Assembly: GCA_016213865.1 (NCBI GenBank)
Contig: JACQZL010000303.1
Location: 1-49,727, forward strand
DNA length: 49,727 nucleotides
Origin: Candidatus Rifleibacteriota bacterium
GTDB taxonomy: Bacteria > UBP17 > UBA6191 > JACPRK01
Reading direction: 5' to 3'
In this document: piece after piece, positions 29,301-39,966 of the stretch
How positions within the stretch are numbered: position 1 is the stretch's first letter
How the letters are laid out: every line of letters begins with the position of its first letter
Position numbers and translations under genes: made by a program
The notes under the pieces: model-generated
The model's database searches: none
What the model was told of the DNA's origin: nothing
The model's input: the letters and a program-made list of their open reading frames with translations, nothing else

Positions 29301-30122
29301 ATGCTGCAGTCCGTGCCGACGATTCGCTCCGTGGTCAAGACCGGCCTGCTGGCCGTGCTGAACGCCATCGGGCGCCCGGACCCGGACAGGCTACCGGCGC
29401 TGATGTACCACCGTCTCGGCACCGGTGGGGGGTTGCTCCATGTCAGCCCGGAGGCCTTCGAGGCCCAGATGAGCTGGTTGGCCAGCGCAGGGTACCGGAC
29501 GGCTGGCTCGCAAACGCTCGAGGCCCACTTTGCCGGCCTGCCCGTGCACGGGACGAACGTGGTGCTGACCTTTGATGATGGCTCGGACGACTTTGCGGAC
29601 CTGGCCATGCCCGTCCTGGAGCGTCACGGGTTCAAGGCCATCGTGTTCGCGGTGACCGGCTGGGTGGATGGGCGACTTCAGATGACCTCGTCGCCCGGGG
29701 TCTCTCCCGCCAGGTCGCTCTCCTGGGAAGCGTTGGGAGGCGTGCTGCGGGCCGGGCACGAGGTCGGCTCCCACACGGTGTCGCACGCCGACCTGCGAAG
29801 CCTCGACGACGCTCAGCTCGCGCGGGAGCTGTCCGATTCTCGTGCGGCGCTCGAGGACCGGCTCCAGGTGCGCATCCGCCTCCTGGCCTATCCCAGGGGC
29901 AAGTACGATGCACGCACGCTCCAGGCGGCCCGAGCGGCAGGTTACGAGGCCGCGTTCACCACGCTCGATGGCCATGTCCGACCCGACGATCCGCCCTTCG
30001 AGTTACGCCGGGTGCCCGTCTATCCCGACACGTCGATGACCGCGTTCCGCCAGAGGCTCGGACCGGCGATGGACTGGTGGGGCCGATGGAGGAACCCGTC
30101 ACTCCGCGGGGTGACGCCATGA
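29301..30122 (+). CDS. Polysaccharide deacetylase (NodB domain)
   Basis: The protein is 273 residues from ATG 29301. NodB motifs are present: LTFDDGSDDF (catalytic base and metal Asp), the metal-binding SHTVSH, and AYPRGKYDARTL (motif with the Arg/Asp contacts). The N-terminus (LPALMYHRLG) is typical of polysaccharide deacetylases that act on N-acetylated glycans. There is no convincing signal peptide, so a cytoplasmic or membrane-associated role in glycan assembly is likely. It opens the polysaccharide cluster; its TGA overlaps the ATG of the flippase gene. Confidence 0.88.
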   Translation: MLQSVPTIRSVVKTGLLAVLNAIGRPDPDRLPALMYHRLGTGGGLLHVSPEAFEAQMSWLASAGYRTAGSQTLEAHFAGLPVHGTNVVLTFDDGSDDFADLAMPVLERHGFKAIVFAVTGWVDGRLQMTSSPGVSPARSLSWEALGGVLRAGHEVGSHTVSHADLRSLDDAQLARELSDSRAALEDRLQVRIRLLAYPRGKYDARTLQAARAAGYEAAFTTLDGHVRPDDPPFELRRVPVYPDTSMTAFRQRLGPAMDWWGRWRNPSLRGVTP

Positions 30123-31459
30123 CGGCCCCTTGTCCTGGGAGCGGCCTTCCGGGCTACTGGGCCCGGCTTCGCGAGCTGGGAATCGTGCGGGATGTCGGGT
30201 CGCTGGGTGCGGGCGGCATCTTCGCGGTCCTCATCAACGTCGCGGCGGGCTTGCTGATCGCGCGGTGGCTCGGTCCCGAGCATTATGGCATCGCCGCGCT
30301 CGTCGCGAGCTTCCCGGATGCGGTCTTCTGCGTGCTCGACGCCCGCAGCAACGCCGCAACCGTCCGCTACCTCACTCAGTTCCAGACTTCCGGGGAACCG
30401 GCCCGGGCGCGGGCGATGTGCAAGCTGGGCTACTGTCTGGACGTGAGCATCGCCCTCTGCAGCGTGGGGGTCGTCGCGCTCGCGTCCGGATGGGCCGAGA
30501 CCCATCTGGTCCACTCCGGCGGCGCAGCGAGCCTGATGCTCGTGTACGCCGCCGGGTTCGTCCCACGCGCCCTGGTGGGGACCTCGGGGGCCGTGCTGGT
30601 AGCCCGTGGGAAGTTCCAGCTCTCGGCGGGCCTGGAGGTCGTCAGCTCCGTTTTGCGCTCGCTGCTGGTCCTGGCTTTCGTCTTCGCGGGCTGGGGCATC
30701 AGCGGTGTCATCTACGGCGGGGCGCTCGGCAATCTCGTCTCGGGTGCGATCTTCGCCGTGGTGGCGGCCAGGCAGATTCAGGCAGCGTGGGGGGGCTCCT
30801 GGTTCACCGCCTCCCTGTCAGCGCTCCGAGGCAAGCTCGGCGAGATCCTCAAGTTCCTCTGCTACACGGACCTCACGGAGTTGCTGGGGATTCCCCTCAA
30901 GCAGCTCGATCTGCTGTTCCTGGGCTACTTTCGAGGCCCGAGCGACGCCGGCTACTATCGCCTGGCCAAAACCCTTTCCGGTCTGGTCGCTTACGGAGTG
31001 GGGCCACTGCAGGCAGTGGCTTATCCACGGCTCACACGACTGGTGGAACCGGGACGGGCGGACGAGTTGAAGAGACTGGTCCGCTCCTTCGGCTGGGTGG
31101 TCGGGCTGCCCGGCGCAGGTGCCATCGTGCTGTGCTCCGGCGCAGCCGGATGGCTCTTGCCGGCGATCGCCGGGACCGCCTACACTCCGGCCGTGACGCC
31201 AACCCAGGTACTTCTCCTCAGCTCGGCAGTCTGGACAAGCTGCTTCTGGATGCGTCCGCTCTTCTGGGCCCAGGGACGTGCCTCGGTCTGGGCGGCCACG
31301 GCTCTCGTCCACTGCATCCTGGCGCTGGCGCTCTTTCCTACGATGGCCTCGGCCTTTGGGGCTACGGGGATCGCGTTGGCCGTGGCCGGGCTCGTCACGC
31401 TGACCCACGCCCTCGGAGGGCTGTACCTGGCAGTCCGCGGCCTCGCCCCGGTGAAGTGA
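30119..31459 (+). CDS. Wzx-like polysaccharide flippase
   Basis: The protein is 446 residues from ATG 30119 (MTAPCPGSGLPG), which overlaps the deacetylase stop (ATGA). It is polytopic, with about twelve hydrophobic segments. The N-terminal block GIFAVLINVAAGLLIARWLGPEHYGIAALV is typical of the MOP-superfamily polysaccharide exporters (RfbX/Wzx), which move lipid-linked repeat units to the periplasmic face. The middle segment GYFRGPSDAGYYRLAKTL is also characteristic. Its presence shows that the cluster builds a polyprenyl-linked glycan. The following gene starts at TGATG. Confidence 0.88.
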   Translation: MTAPCPGSGLPGYWARLRELGIVRDVGSLGAGGIFAVLINVAAGLLIARWLGPEHYGIAALVASFPDAVFCVLDARSNAATVRYLTQFQTSGEPARARAMCKLGYCLDVSIALCSVGVVALASGWAETHLVHSGGAASLMLVYAAGFVPRALVGTSGAVLVARGKFQLSAGLEVVSSVLRSLLVLAFVFAGWGISGVIYGGALGNLVSGAIFAVVAARQIQAAWGGSWFTASLSALRGKLGEILKFLCYTDLTELLGIPLKQLDLLFLGYFRGPSDAGYYRLAKTLSGLVAYGVGPLQAVAYPRLTRLVEPGRADELKRLVRSFGWVVGLPGAGAIVLCSGAAGWLLPAIAGTAYTPAVTPTQVLLLSSAVWTSCFWMRPLFWAQGRASVWAATALVHCILALALFPTMASAFGATGIALAVAGLVTLTHALGGLYLAVRGLAPVK

Positions 31460-32346
31460 TGCCTCTCAGCACTCGCCGGAAGGTCCAGATTGCCAAGGCG
31501 CTCTATCACCTGGTGATGCTGCCGCGGCGTTGCCTGGGACTCTCCGATCGAGTCGAGGCCATTCGAGACGGGATCCGCTGGCAGCTCGAACTGAGCGAAG
31601 GCATCGATCTCGCCCTGTACCTCTCGGTTTACGAACCCAGCACGGTCCGGGCTTGCCGCGAGCTGGTACGGCCCGGAACGGTCGTGCTCGACATCGGCGC
31701 CAACGTCGGCGCCCACACGTTGAGACTGGCGCGTCTGGTCGGACCCTCCGGAAGGGTCGTGGCGTTCGAACCCACGGAGTTCGCTTTCCGAAAGCTCCAC
31801 GCCAATCTGGCGCTCAACCCGGAGCTGGCCGGCCGAGTGACGCCGGTCCAGGCCATGCTGACCGACCGCGCGGGCGCGGCGCCGCCACCCGAGATCTACT
31901 CGAGCTGGCCGCTGACCTCGGACAGCCGGGTCCACGCCAAGCACTGCGGCAGCCTCCAGTCCGCGGCAGGGGCCCGGGTCGTTACGCTCGATCTGGCACT
32001 CACGGAGCTGGGGCTGGAGCGTGTCGACTTCGTGAAGCTCGACGTCGACGGCTTCGAGTGCGTCGTCCTGGAGGGAGCGAGGAACACCCTGGAGGCCTGG
32101 CATCCGACGATTGTCCTGGAGCTCGTGCCCTACCACCTCGAGGAAGCGGGCCGGAGCCTGGACGACCTGGTCGCGATTCTGCAACGTGCAGGTTATGAGC
32201 TCTTCGATCTGGACACTCGCGCCCCGCTACCGCGGTCGCTCGAGGCCCTGCAGGCCACGTGCATGGCAGATGGCGGGCGCAATGTCCTGGCGCTTCCTCG
32301 CGTCACGCCCGCACCTGCCGAGTCACGCGAGGTGAGGGTCGAATGA
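31459..32346 (+). CDS. FkbM-family methyltransferase
   Basis: The protein is 295 residues from ATG 31459, overlapping the flippase stop (TGATG). The SAM-binding core is VVLDIGANVGAHTLRLARL with VVAFEPTEFAFRKLHANLALN. FkbM motifs DFVKLDVDGFECVVLEGARNTL and VLELVPYHLEEAG follow. FkbM enzymes usually O-methylate sugars or small molecules. It belongs to the same tight operon, and its stop overlaps the next methyltransferase gene (ATGA). Confidence 0.88.
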   Translation: MPLSTRRKVQIAKALYHLVMLPRRCLGLSDRVEAIRDGIRWQLELSEGIDLALYLSVYEPSTVRACRELVRPGTVVLDIGANVGAHTLRLARLVGPSGRVVAFEPTEFAFRKLHANLALNPELAGRVTPVQAMLTDRAGAAPPPEIYSSWPLTSDSRVHAKHCGSLQSAAGARVVTLDLALTELGLERVDFVKLDVDGFECVVLEGARNTLEAWHPTIVLELVPYHLEEAGRSLDDLVAILQRAGYELFDLDTRAPLPRSLEALQATCMADGGRNVLALPRVTPAPAESREVRVE

Positions 32347-33140
32347 GCGCCGCTGCTCCCGACCGATTGAAGCAGCAGTACCGCTCCACGTTCAAGGACA
32401 GGCGCCGCGTCTTGCAGGAGGACTCGGTCCGGGCCGACCTGTACGAGGCGCGCTACGCGACCGTAATGGAGGTGCTCTCGGAGTACGCCAGTCCCGGCCA
32501 GGGCCTGGTCCTGGATGCAGGCTGCGGCGACGGGGTCTTGCTCGAACGGCTACTGGCGTCGGGTCATCGGGCGGCCGGCCTGGATATCTCGCGCTCGTCC
32601 CTGACGTTCCTCCGTCAGGGCACTACCGCGGCGAAGGACGCAGCCCTGGTCGAGGGGGACCTCGAGTGTCTGCCCTTCGCCTCCGAGAGCCTCCGGACGC
32701 TCACCTGCCTCGAGGCGCTGGAGCATCTGGCCGACGTCGAGGCGGCCCTGCGAGAGTTCCATCGAGTGCTGGAGCCGGGCGGGCTGCTCGTCGCGACGGT
32801 GCCTTCCGTCCTCAACCCGAGAAACCTGGCCATCGTGGGCGGCCGCTCCACGATGTTCGGCTCGCTGGTCAGCGGGGCCCTCAAGGTGGCGGGTTCGTTC
32901 GGCGAAGGGTCCATCCTGCACCCGTGGGCGGACGCCTCCGGGGTCAGCTTTCCCCACAAGTACTTCTGGCCATGGCGGATCCGGCGCGACCTCACGAGGG
33001 CCGGGTTCCGGATCGTCCGGATCGAGAGGACCCAATTCACCATTTATCGGAGGATTGGGCGCAAGCTGGAGAGACTCCTCAACCTCTGCACCGGCCGGAG
33101 ACTGGGGGACTTGCTGGTCGTGTGCGGGGTGCGGGAGTGA
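32343..33140 (+). CDS. Class I SAM-dependent methyltransferase
   Basis: The protein is 265 residues from ATG 32343. Motif I is LVLDAGCGDGVLLERLL, with the acidic ribose contact in AAGLDISRSSL; LPFASESLRTLTCLEALEHL and EPGGLLVATVPS are the later motifs of methyltransferase-11 type enzymes. The C-terminal region (SFPHKYFWPWRIRRDLTRAG, then a basic tail) is common in glycan-cluster methyltransferases. It is translationally coupled to the FkbM gene. The substrate is probably a sugar residue or a lipid-linked intermediate. Confidence 0.85.
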   Translation: MSAAAPDRLKQQYRSTFKDRRRVLQEDSVRADLYEARYATVMEVLSEYASPGQGLVLDAGCGDGVLLERLLASGHRAAGLDISRSSLTFLRQGTTAAKDAALVEGDLECLPFASESLRTLTCLEALEHLADVEAALREFHRVLEPGGLLVATVPSVLNPRNLAIVGGRSTMFGSLVSGALKVAGSFGEGSILHPWADASGVSFPHKYFWPWRIRRDLTRAGFRIVRIERTQFTIYRRIGRKLERLLNLCTGRRLGDLLVVCGVRE

Positions 33141-33175
33141 AGCGCCGAGGGGCGCGCGTCCGACGGCGAGAGACC

Positions 33176-34525
33176 ATGAGCGGCGAGCAGCTCGATCGGC
33201 ATGACGATACCGGGCTCCGGGCAGCGATCCGGGGAAGGCCGATCGTCGGGCTGCTGCTCGGCGTCGTGGCGCTGGCCATCCTGGTCCGCCTCTTCAACGC
33301 GTGCACCTACGACCTGCTGTCCCAGCACGATCCGAAGGTGCACCTTGGCTACCTGCAAAGCCTGGCCCACGGCCAGATTCCCCAGACGTACAACGCGCCG
33401 TGGTACTACATCCTGATCTGTGCCCTCTCGTCTCCGCTCATCCTGGTCGCCAAGCTGCTGCAGTTGTCGGAGTTTCAGACGGCCAAGCTCGCGGTCGGCT
33501 TCGCCAATAGCGTGCTCTTCTGCGCGTTCGTGGCGGGGATGTTCACCCTCGGACGGGAGCTGGGGTTCGCCTTGCGCGAGCGGCTCGTTCTCACGATGCT
33601 CTCGGCCTCGCTGCCGGTCGTGACCCGCTCGTTCGACATGGTGCGCCCCGAGAACCTGATCCTCGCTCTATTGCCGTGGAGCTACGTGTGGGCCCTTCGG
33701 CTGGCGCGGGCCGCCGAGCTGGGCCCGCGGACCCGGCGGCTGCTGCTCCTCTCGTGCGCGAGCAGCGCGCTCATCGTGGCCCAGAAGCTCGGGGGGCTCG
33801 TGTTGCTCGCGGGAACGGGGCTGCTCTTTGCCTTTTCCGGTGCGGGCGGCTGGACGCGGCGCCTTCGAGCAGCCTTGGTGCCGGCGCTGGTGACCGGCGG
33901 GCTCTTGGTCTCGCTTTGGGGCATCCACTGCGTGACCTCGGGCTCCTCTCCCTTCCGCCACGACGACGTCAACCCCGGCCGCGGCGCGCCGGAGAGCTGG
34001 CACTTCTTCGTCGACTTCGACTTGCCGCACATCTGGGCGCACCCCGTGCGAGAGGAGCAGCGCAAGTCCATGTTGGGCATCCTCTTCGTGGACCTCTTCG
34101 GCGACTACTGGCAGTACGGCTACGATTCTGGGCCCGTGAGGCTCTCGGAGAGCTCGAGGTTGTCGCGGGCCCGTTTCGGCATGGTCCTGTCCGCGGTGTT
34201 CGTGCTGGCGGTGGCCGCGGGATTCGTCCGGCTGTTGCTGACTGCCCGGAGACCGGAAGGCGCGACCTCGGGCCTGCTTCGCCTGGCGTGCCTGGCGCCC
34301 GTGCCCCTGTCGTTCCTGTTCCTCTGCGCCGCGTCGATGCGCTACTACTATTCCGGTGACGCCGACATCGTCAAGTGGGAGTACATTAGCTGGGCCCTCC
34401 CGCTCTCGACCCTGTGCCCGACGTGTCTGGTCGAGGCAACCGGCCGCGACGGACGCGCCGTTCCCCATGCCGCCGCCGCGGTTTTCGCCCTGGCCGGCCT
34501 GGCTCAATCGGTGGTCTTCAAATGA
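33176..34525 (+). CDS. Multi-pass membrane glycosyltransferase-like protein (ArnT/PMT-like)
   Basis: The protein is 449 residues from ATG 33176; a GTG at 33137 overlapping the previous stop could add 13 residues. There are about nine hydrophobic helices. The first loop carries the acidic motif DLLSQHDPKVHLGYLQSL, typical of GT-C transferases that use polyprenyl-phosphate sugars; DFDLPHIWAHPVREEQR and YYYSGDADIVKWEYISWALP are other loops. Its stop overlaps the next gene (ATGA). The substrate is unknown. Confidence 0.72.
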   Translation: MSGEQLDRHDDTGLRAAIRGRPIVGLLLGVVALAILVRLFNACTYDLLSQHDPKVHLGYLQSLAHGQIPQTYNAPWYYILICALSSPLILVAKLLQLSEFQTAKLAVGFANSVLFCAFVAGMFTLGRELGFALRERLVLTMLSASLPVVTRSFDMVRPENLILALLPWSYVWALRLARAAELGPRTRRLLLLSCASSALIVAQKLGGLVLLAGTGLLFAFSGAGGWTRRLRAALVPALVTGGLLVSLWGIHCVTSGSSPFRHDDVNPGRGAPESWHFFVDFDLPHIWAHPVREEQRKSMLGILFVDLFGDYWQYGYDSGPVRLSESSRLSRARFGMVLSAVFVLAVAAGFVRLLLTARRPEGATSGLLRLACLAPVPLSFLFLCAASMRYYYSGDADIVKWEYISWALPLSTLCPTCLVEATGRDGRAVPHAAAAVFALAGLAQSVVFK

Positions 34526-36018
34526 CGCAAGAACGAGACTGGACGAGCGTACGCGAGCTGGCCACACGCGAAGAGCGCCGGGCCTACTACGACCATGCCG
34601 CGGCCTCCCGCGACGAGTGGCTCGACCGGCATTCGTACTACCACGACGAGCTGCTGCGGCTGCACCGGCAGATGATCCCCGAGGGGCGGAGTGTCCTCCA
34701 GATCGGATGCGGGACCGGACGACTCCTGGCGGACCTCGCTCCTTCGCGGGGCGTCGGAGTCGACTTCAGTCCGGAGATGGTGCGGCGCGCCAGGGAACGA
34801 TATCCGCAGCTCGAGTTCGTCGCGGGGGATGCCGAGTCTCTGCCGTTGCGGCAGACGTTCGACTATGTGGTCCTGTCGAACGTCCTGGGCGACCTGTACG
34901 ACATCTGGAGAGCTTTCCGCGAGCTCCTCGAGGTGACCCGACCGGATTCGAGGGTGATCATCACCCATTACAACTTCCTCTGGGAGCCGCTGATCAAGGC
35001 CGGCGAGCGGCTTGGAGTCAAGGCCCCGCAGTTCTATCAGAACTGGCTCTCGGTCGAGGACATCGCGAACCTGCTCGCCCTCAACGGCTTCAAGGTGATC
35101 CGCCAGGGGTACCGGGTCCTCCTGCCGGTCCGGGTGCCTCTCCTCTCGGACTTGAGCAACCGAGTCCTGGCAAAGCTCCCCCTCCTGCGCAACCTCGGCC
35201 TCGTCAGCTTCCTGGCGGCCCGCAGACAGTCGCGGCCGCCCAGCGACGCGGCCGAGCGCTTGACCTGTTCGGTCATCATCCCGACTCGCAACGAGCGCGG
35301 CAACGTCGAGGGCGCCGTCGAGCGCACGCCCCGGATGGGGGCTCACACCGAGTTGATCTTCGTTGACGGCGATTCGACCGACGGCACGGTCGAGAAGATC
35401 GAGGAGATGATCGCCAAGTACAAGGACAGCAAGGACATCAAGCTGATCCACCAGGTGCCGCGGGGCAGTCCCGAGGCCGCCACGGGCAAGATGCTCCGGC
35501 TCGGCAAGGGCGACGCCGTTCGCAAGGGGTTCGACGCCGCTCGCGGAGATGTGCTGCTCATCCTCGACTCCGATCTGACCGTCGAGCCCGAGGAACTGCC
35601 GAGGTTCTTTCTGGCCCTGGCCGAGGAGCACGGAGAGCTGGTGAACGGAACGCGGCTCGTCTATCAAATGGAGGCTCAGGCGATGCGCTTCCTCAACTTG
35701 CTGGCGAACAAGGCGTTCAGCGTGTTGTTCACGTGGCTCCTGGAGCAGCGAGTCAAGGACACCCTCTGCGGCTCCAAGGCCCTGCTGCGCAGGGACTACC
35801 AACGAATCGAGGCCGGCCGCTCCTACTTCGGCGACTTCGATCCTTTCGGCGACTTCGATCTCCTGTTCGGCGCAGCCAAGCTCAACTTGAGCATCGTCGA
35901 GGTGCCGGTTCACTATCGGGCCCGTACCTATGGAGACATCAAAATCCAGCGGTGGCGCCACGGAGTGCTTCTCCTCCGGATGTGCGTGACCGCCCTGTTC
36001 AAGCTCAAACTGGACTGA
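34522..36018 (+). CDS. Methyltransferase / family 2 glycosyltransferase fusion
   Basis: The protein is 498 residues from ATG 34522. Residues ~1-235 are a class I methyltransferase: VLQIGCGTGRLLADL, VGVDFSPEMVRRAR, FVAGDAESLPL and YVVLSNVLGDL. Residues ~245-498 are a GT2-type (dolichyl-phosphate-mannose-synthase-like) transferase: CSVIIPTRNERGNVEGAVE, ELIFVDGDSTDGTVEKI, the DxD-like DVLLILDSDLTVEPEELP and the acceptor loop VKDTLCGSKALLRRDY. The C-terminal KIQRWRHGVLLLRM is typical of the polyprenyl-phosphate glycosyltransferases. One polypeptide may thus load a sugar on the lipid carrier and methylate it or a partner. Confidence 0.88.
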   Translation: MTQERDWTSVRELATREERRAYYDHAAASRDEWLDRHSYYHDELLRLHRQMIPEGRSVLQIGCGTGRLLADLAPSRGVGVDFSPEMVRRARERYPQLEFVAGDAESLPLRQTFDYVVLSNVLGDLYDIWRAFRELLEVTRPDSRVIITHYNFLWEPLIKAGERLGVKAPQFYQNWLSVEDIANLLALNGFKVIRQGYRVLLPVRVPLLSDLSNRVLAKLPLLRNLGLVSFLAARRQSRPPSDAAERLTCSVIIPTRNERGNVEGAVERTPRMGAHTELIFVDGDSTDGTVEKIEEMIAKYKDSKDIKLIHQVPRGSPEAATGKMLRLGKGDAVRKGFDAARGDVLLILDSDLTVEPEELPRFFLALAEEHGELVNGTRLVYQMEAQAMRFLNLLANKAFSVLFTWLLEQRVKDTLCGSKALLRRDYQRIEAGRSYFGDFDPFGDFDLLFGAAKLNLSIVEVPVHYRARTYGDIKIQRWRHGVLLLRMCVTALFKLKLD

Positions 36019-36025
36019 GGAAACC

Positions 36026-37638
<1,613 letters not shown>

Positions 37639-37744
37639 TCACCTCTGTGAGGAGTCAACGGTTCACAGCCCATCCTAGCAGTGGCCAGACCACCACTCAA
37701 CGTGAGACCGACGGGGCCGCTTGTCCGGGGAGGGCGGCGGTACT

Positions 37745-38813
37745 ATGATGCAATCGTGGAAGCCCCCCCCGCTGCGGCAAAAAGGCACTGCTCACCGGCA
37801 TCACCGGGCAGGACGGCTCCTACCTGGCCGAACTGCTCCTGGAAAAAGGCTATGAGGTGCACGGGATCGTCCGCCGTGCCTCGACCTTCAACACGGGCCG
37901 CATCGATCACCTCTACCGCGATCCGCACGAACCAGATCCCAGACTCTTCCTGCACTACGGAGATCTGGCCGACGGAACGGCGTTGACCGGCATCCTGGAC
38001 CGGGTCCGGCCCGACGAGGTCTATAACCTGGGGGCTCAGTCCCACGTGAAGGTCTCTTTCGAGCAGCCGGGTTACACGGCCGACGTCGTCGCGACCGGCA
38101 CGCTGAGGCTCCTGGAAGCCGTCCGCGCCTACGCGAGCGCCTCGGACCGCCGGATCCGCTTCTACCAGGCAGGCAGCTCCGAGATGTTCGGTGCTGCGCC
38201 GCCCCCGCAGACCGAGGCGACGCCGTTCCATCCCAGAAGCCCTTACGCAGTCAGCAAGGTGGCCGCCTACTGGTACGCCGTCAACTATCGCGAGGCGTAC
38301 GGGCTGTTCATCGCCAACGGCCTGCTCTTCAACCACGAGTCTCCGCGTCGAGGCGAGACCTTCGTGACGAGGAAGATCACGCGGGCAGCCGGCCGAATCA
38401 AGCTAGGGCTCCAGAATCACCTCTATCTGGGCAACCTCGACGCCCGGCGCGACTGGGGATTCGCGGGCGACTTCGTCGAGGCGATGTGGCTGATGCTGCA
38501 GCAGCCGGAGCCCGACGATTACGTCGTCGCCACGGGCGAGTCGCACTCCATTCGGGAGCTGCTCGACGAGGCGTTCGGCCACGTGGGCCTCGACTGGCAC
38601 GAGTTCGTCGCGATCGATCCGCGCTACCTGCGGCCTTCGGAGGTCAACGACTTGCGCGGCGACAGCACCAAGGCCTGCAAGAAGCTCGGCTGGCAACCGC
38701 GCGTCAGCTTCACTGAACTGATCCGCGTGATGGTGGACCACGACCTGAAACTGGCTGGCGATGAGCAGGTGCTCAGGGAGGCGCGCCAGAGTCGAACACG
38801 CAGTGGTAAGTGA
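37745..38813 (+). CDS. gmd: GDP-mannose 4,6-dehydratase, start region shifted by a C8 tract
   Basis: The core frame (from ~37749 to 38813) reads [40 protein letters not shown] and then [20 protein letters not shown], with the catalytic SSEMFG and [37 protein letters not shown] is typical of Gmd. This frame has no ATG or GTG before the nucleotide-binding motif and meets a TGA at 37746. The two start candidates are ATG 37745 and GTG 37756, in other frames. The run of eight C at 37763-37770 lies between them and the core. One C fewer joins the ATG (MQSWKPP...KKALL); one more joins the GTG (MEAPPR...). Function as Gmd is clear. The start is either phase-variable or an error in the sequence. Confidence 0.88.
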
Positions 38814-39966
38814 CGATCGCCAGTTGGTTCCTTCCGTGCCCGGAGTGCAACCAGGAGGATCCGTCCAGGAGCCAACCTCCCAGGGTGGACTTCGAGGGGT
38901 CAGGATCTGCCATTTTGGCCACTTCGATCCGACTTATTCACGAAACCGGATCGTCGACAGCTGCCTGCGGCGTGCCGGTGCCGAGGTCTTCCCTGTTGTG
39001 GAGACTGGACCTTGGGCGAGTCGCGGATGGAGGCTGCTCCGCCGTGCCGCCAAGGCCCGTTTCGACCTTCTCGTGGTCGGCTTCCCCTGCCACTCCGACG
39101 TCCCGTTCGCCAGCCTGCTGCGCCTGTGCAAGGACATCCCGCTCCTCTTCGATCCTCTGGTGTCGCTCCACGACTCGAACGTGCTGGACCGAGGGACCGT
39201 CCGGCGCTACTCCCCACGAGCTCTTTTCTACTTCATGCAGGACCTGATCGCATGCCGGCTTGCCAGCGCCATCCTGCTGGACACGCAGGCGCACATCGAC
39301 TACTTCGTGCAGGCGTTTGCCACTCCGAGAGAGAAGTTCCATCGCCTCTGGGTGGGCTCTGACGACGAGTCCCTTCGTGCAACCACGTCCCCCGTCAAGC
39401 GGCCGCGATTCACTGTCGGATTCTGGGGCACCTTCATTCCCCTACAGGGCATCGAGTTCATCGTGGAGGCAGCTCGAATCCTCCAGGCCCGGGCCGAGCC
39501 CGTGGACTTCATCTTGATTGGTCGTGGCCAGACCCGTGGGGAGATCGAGTCACAGGCCCGCCGACATCCGCTGCCGAACCTCGTCTTCGAGGAGCCTGTA
39601 CCCTACTCCGAGCTCCCGGAGTTGGCAGCCTCGTTCGACGTTTGTCTGGGCATCTTCGGGGCAACGGCCAAGGCGTCGCGCGTGATTCCGAACAAGGTCT
39701 TCGAGGCGCTCGCTCTGGGCCGGCCCACGCTGACCTCGGAATCCCCGGCCATCCGCGAAGCTCTCGTGCATGGGCACGACGTCTGGCTCTGCAGACCAGC
39801 CTCGGCCGAGTCCCTGGCCGACGCCATCGTCCATCTGAAGAGCGACGGCGACCTTCGCGCCAGACTGGCCTGCAATGGGCTCGCCACCTTCAGGGCCAAG
39901 TTCAGCCTGGAGGCCTTAACGGATGAATTGACGCGCATCGTCAGGCAGGTTCTCGAACGTGGATGA
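38803..39966 (+). CDS. Family 4 glycosyltransferase
   Basis: The protein is 387 residues from GTG 38803 ([12 protein letters not shown]); later starts are possible, because family similarity begins at [19 protein letters not shown]. Residues ~200-390 are a GT-B C-terminal domain: [57 protein letters not shown] and the donor-binding [20 protein letters not shown]. It probably transfers a hexose from a nucleotide sugar. The 5' end overlaps the Gmd gene by 11 bp, and its end overlaps the next methyltransferase. Confidence 0.82.
   Translation: MVSDDRQLVPSVPGVQPGGSVQEPTSQGGLRGVRICHFGHFDPTYSRNRIVDSCLRRAGAEVFPVVETGPWASRGWRLLRRAAKARFDLLVVGFPCHSDVPFASLLRLCKDIPLLFDPLVSLHDSNVLDRGTVRRYSPRALFYFMQDLIACRLASAILLDTQAHIDYFVQAFATPREKFHRLWVGSDDESLRATTSPVKRPRFTVGFWGTFIPLQGIEFIVEAARILQARAEPVDFILIGRGQTRGEIESQARRHPLPNLVFEEPVPYSELPELAASFDVCLGIFGATAKASRVIPNKVFEALALGRPTLTSESPAIREALVHGHDVWLCRPASAESLADAIVHLKSDGDLRARLACNGLATFRAKFSLEALTDELTRIVRQVLERG

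Noticed and set aside
30130..31458. First half of the 738-codon frame over the flippase gene
   Set aside because: Arg/Gly-rich shadow of the flippase. The real product is the FkbM protein from ATG 31459.
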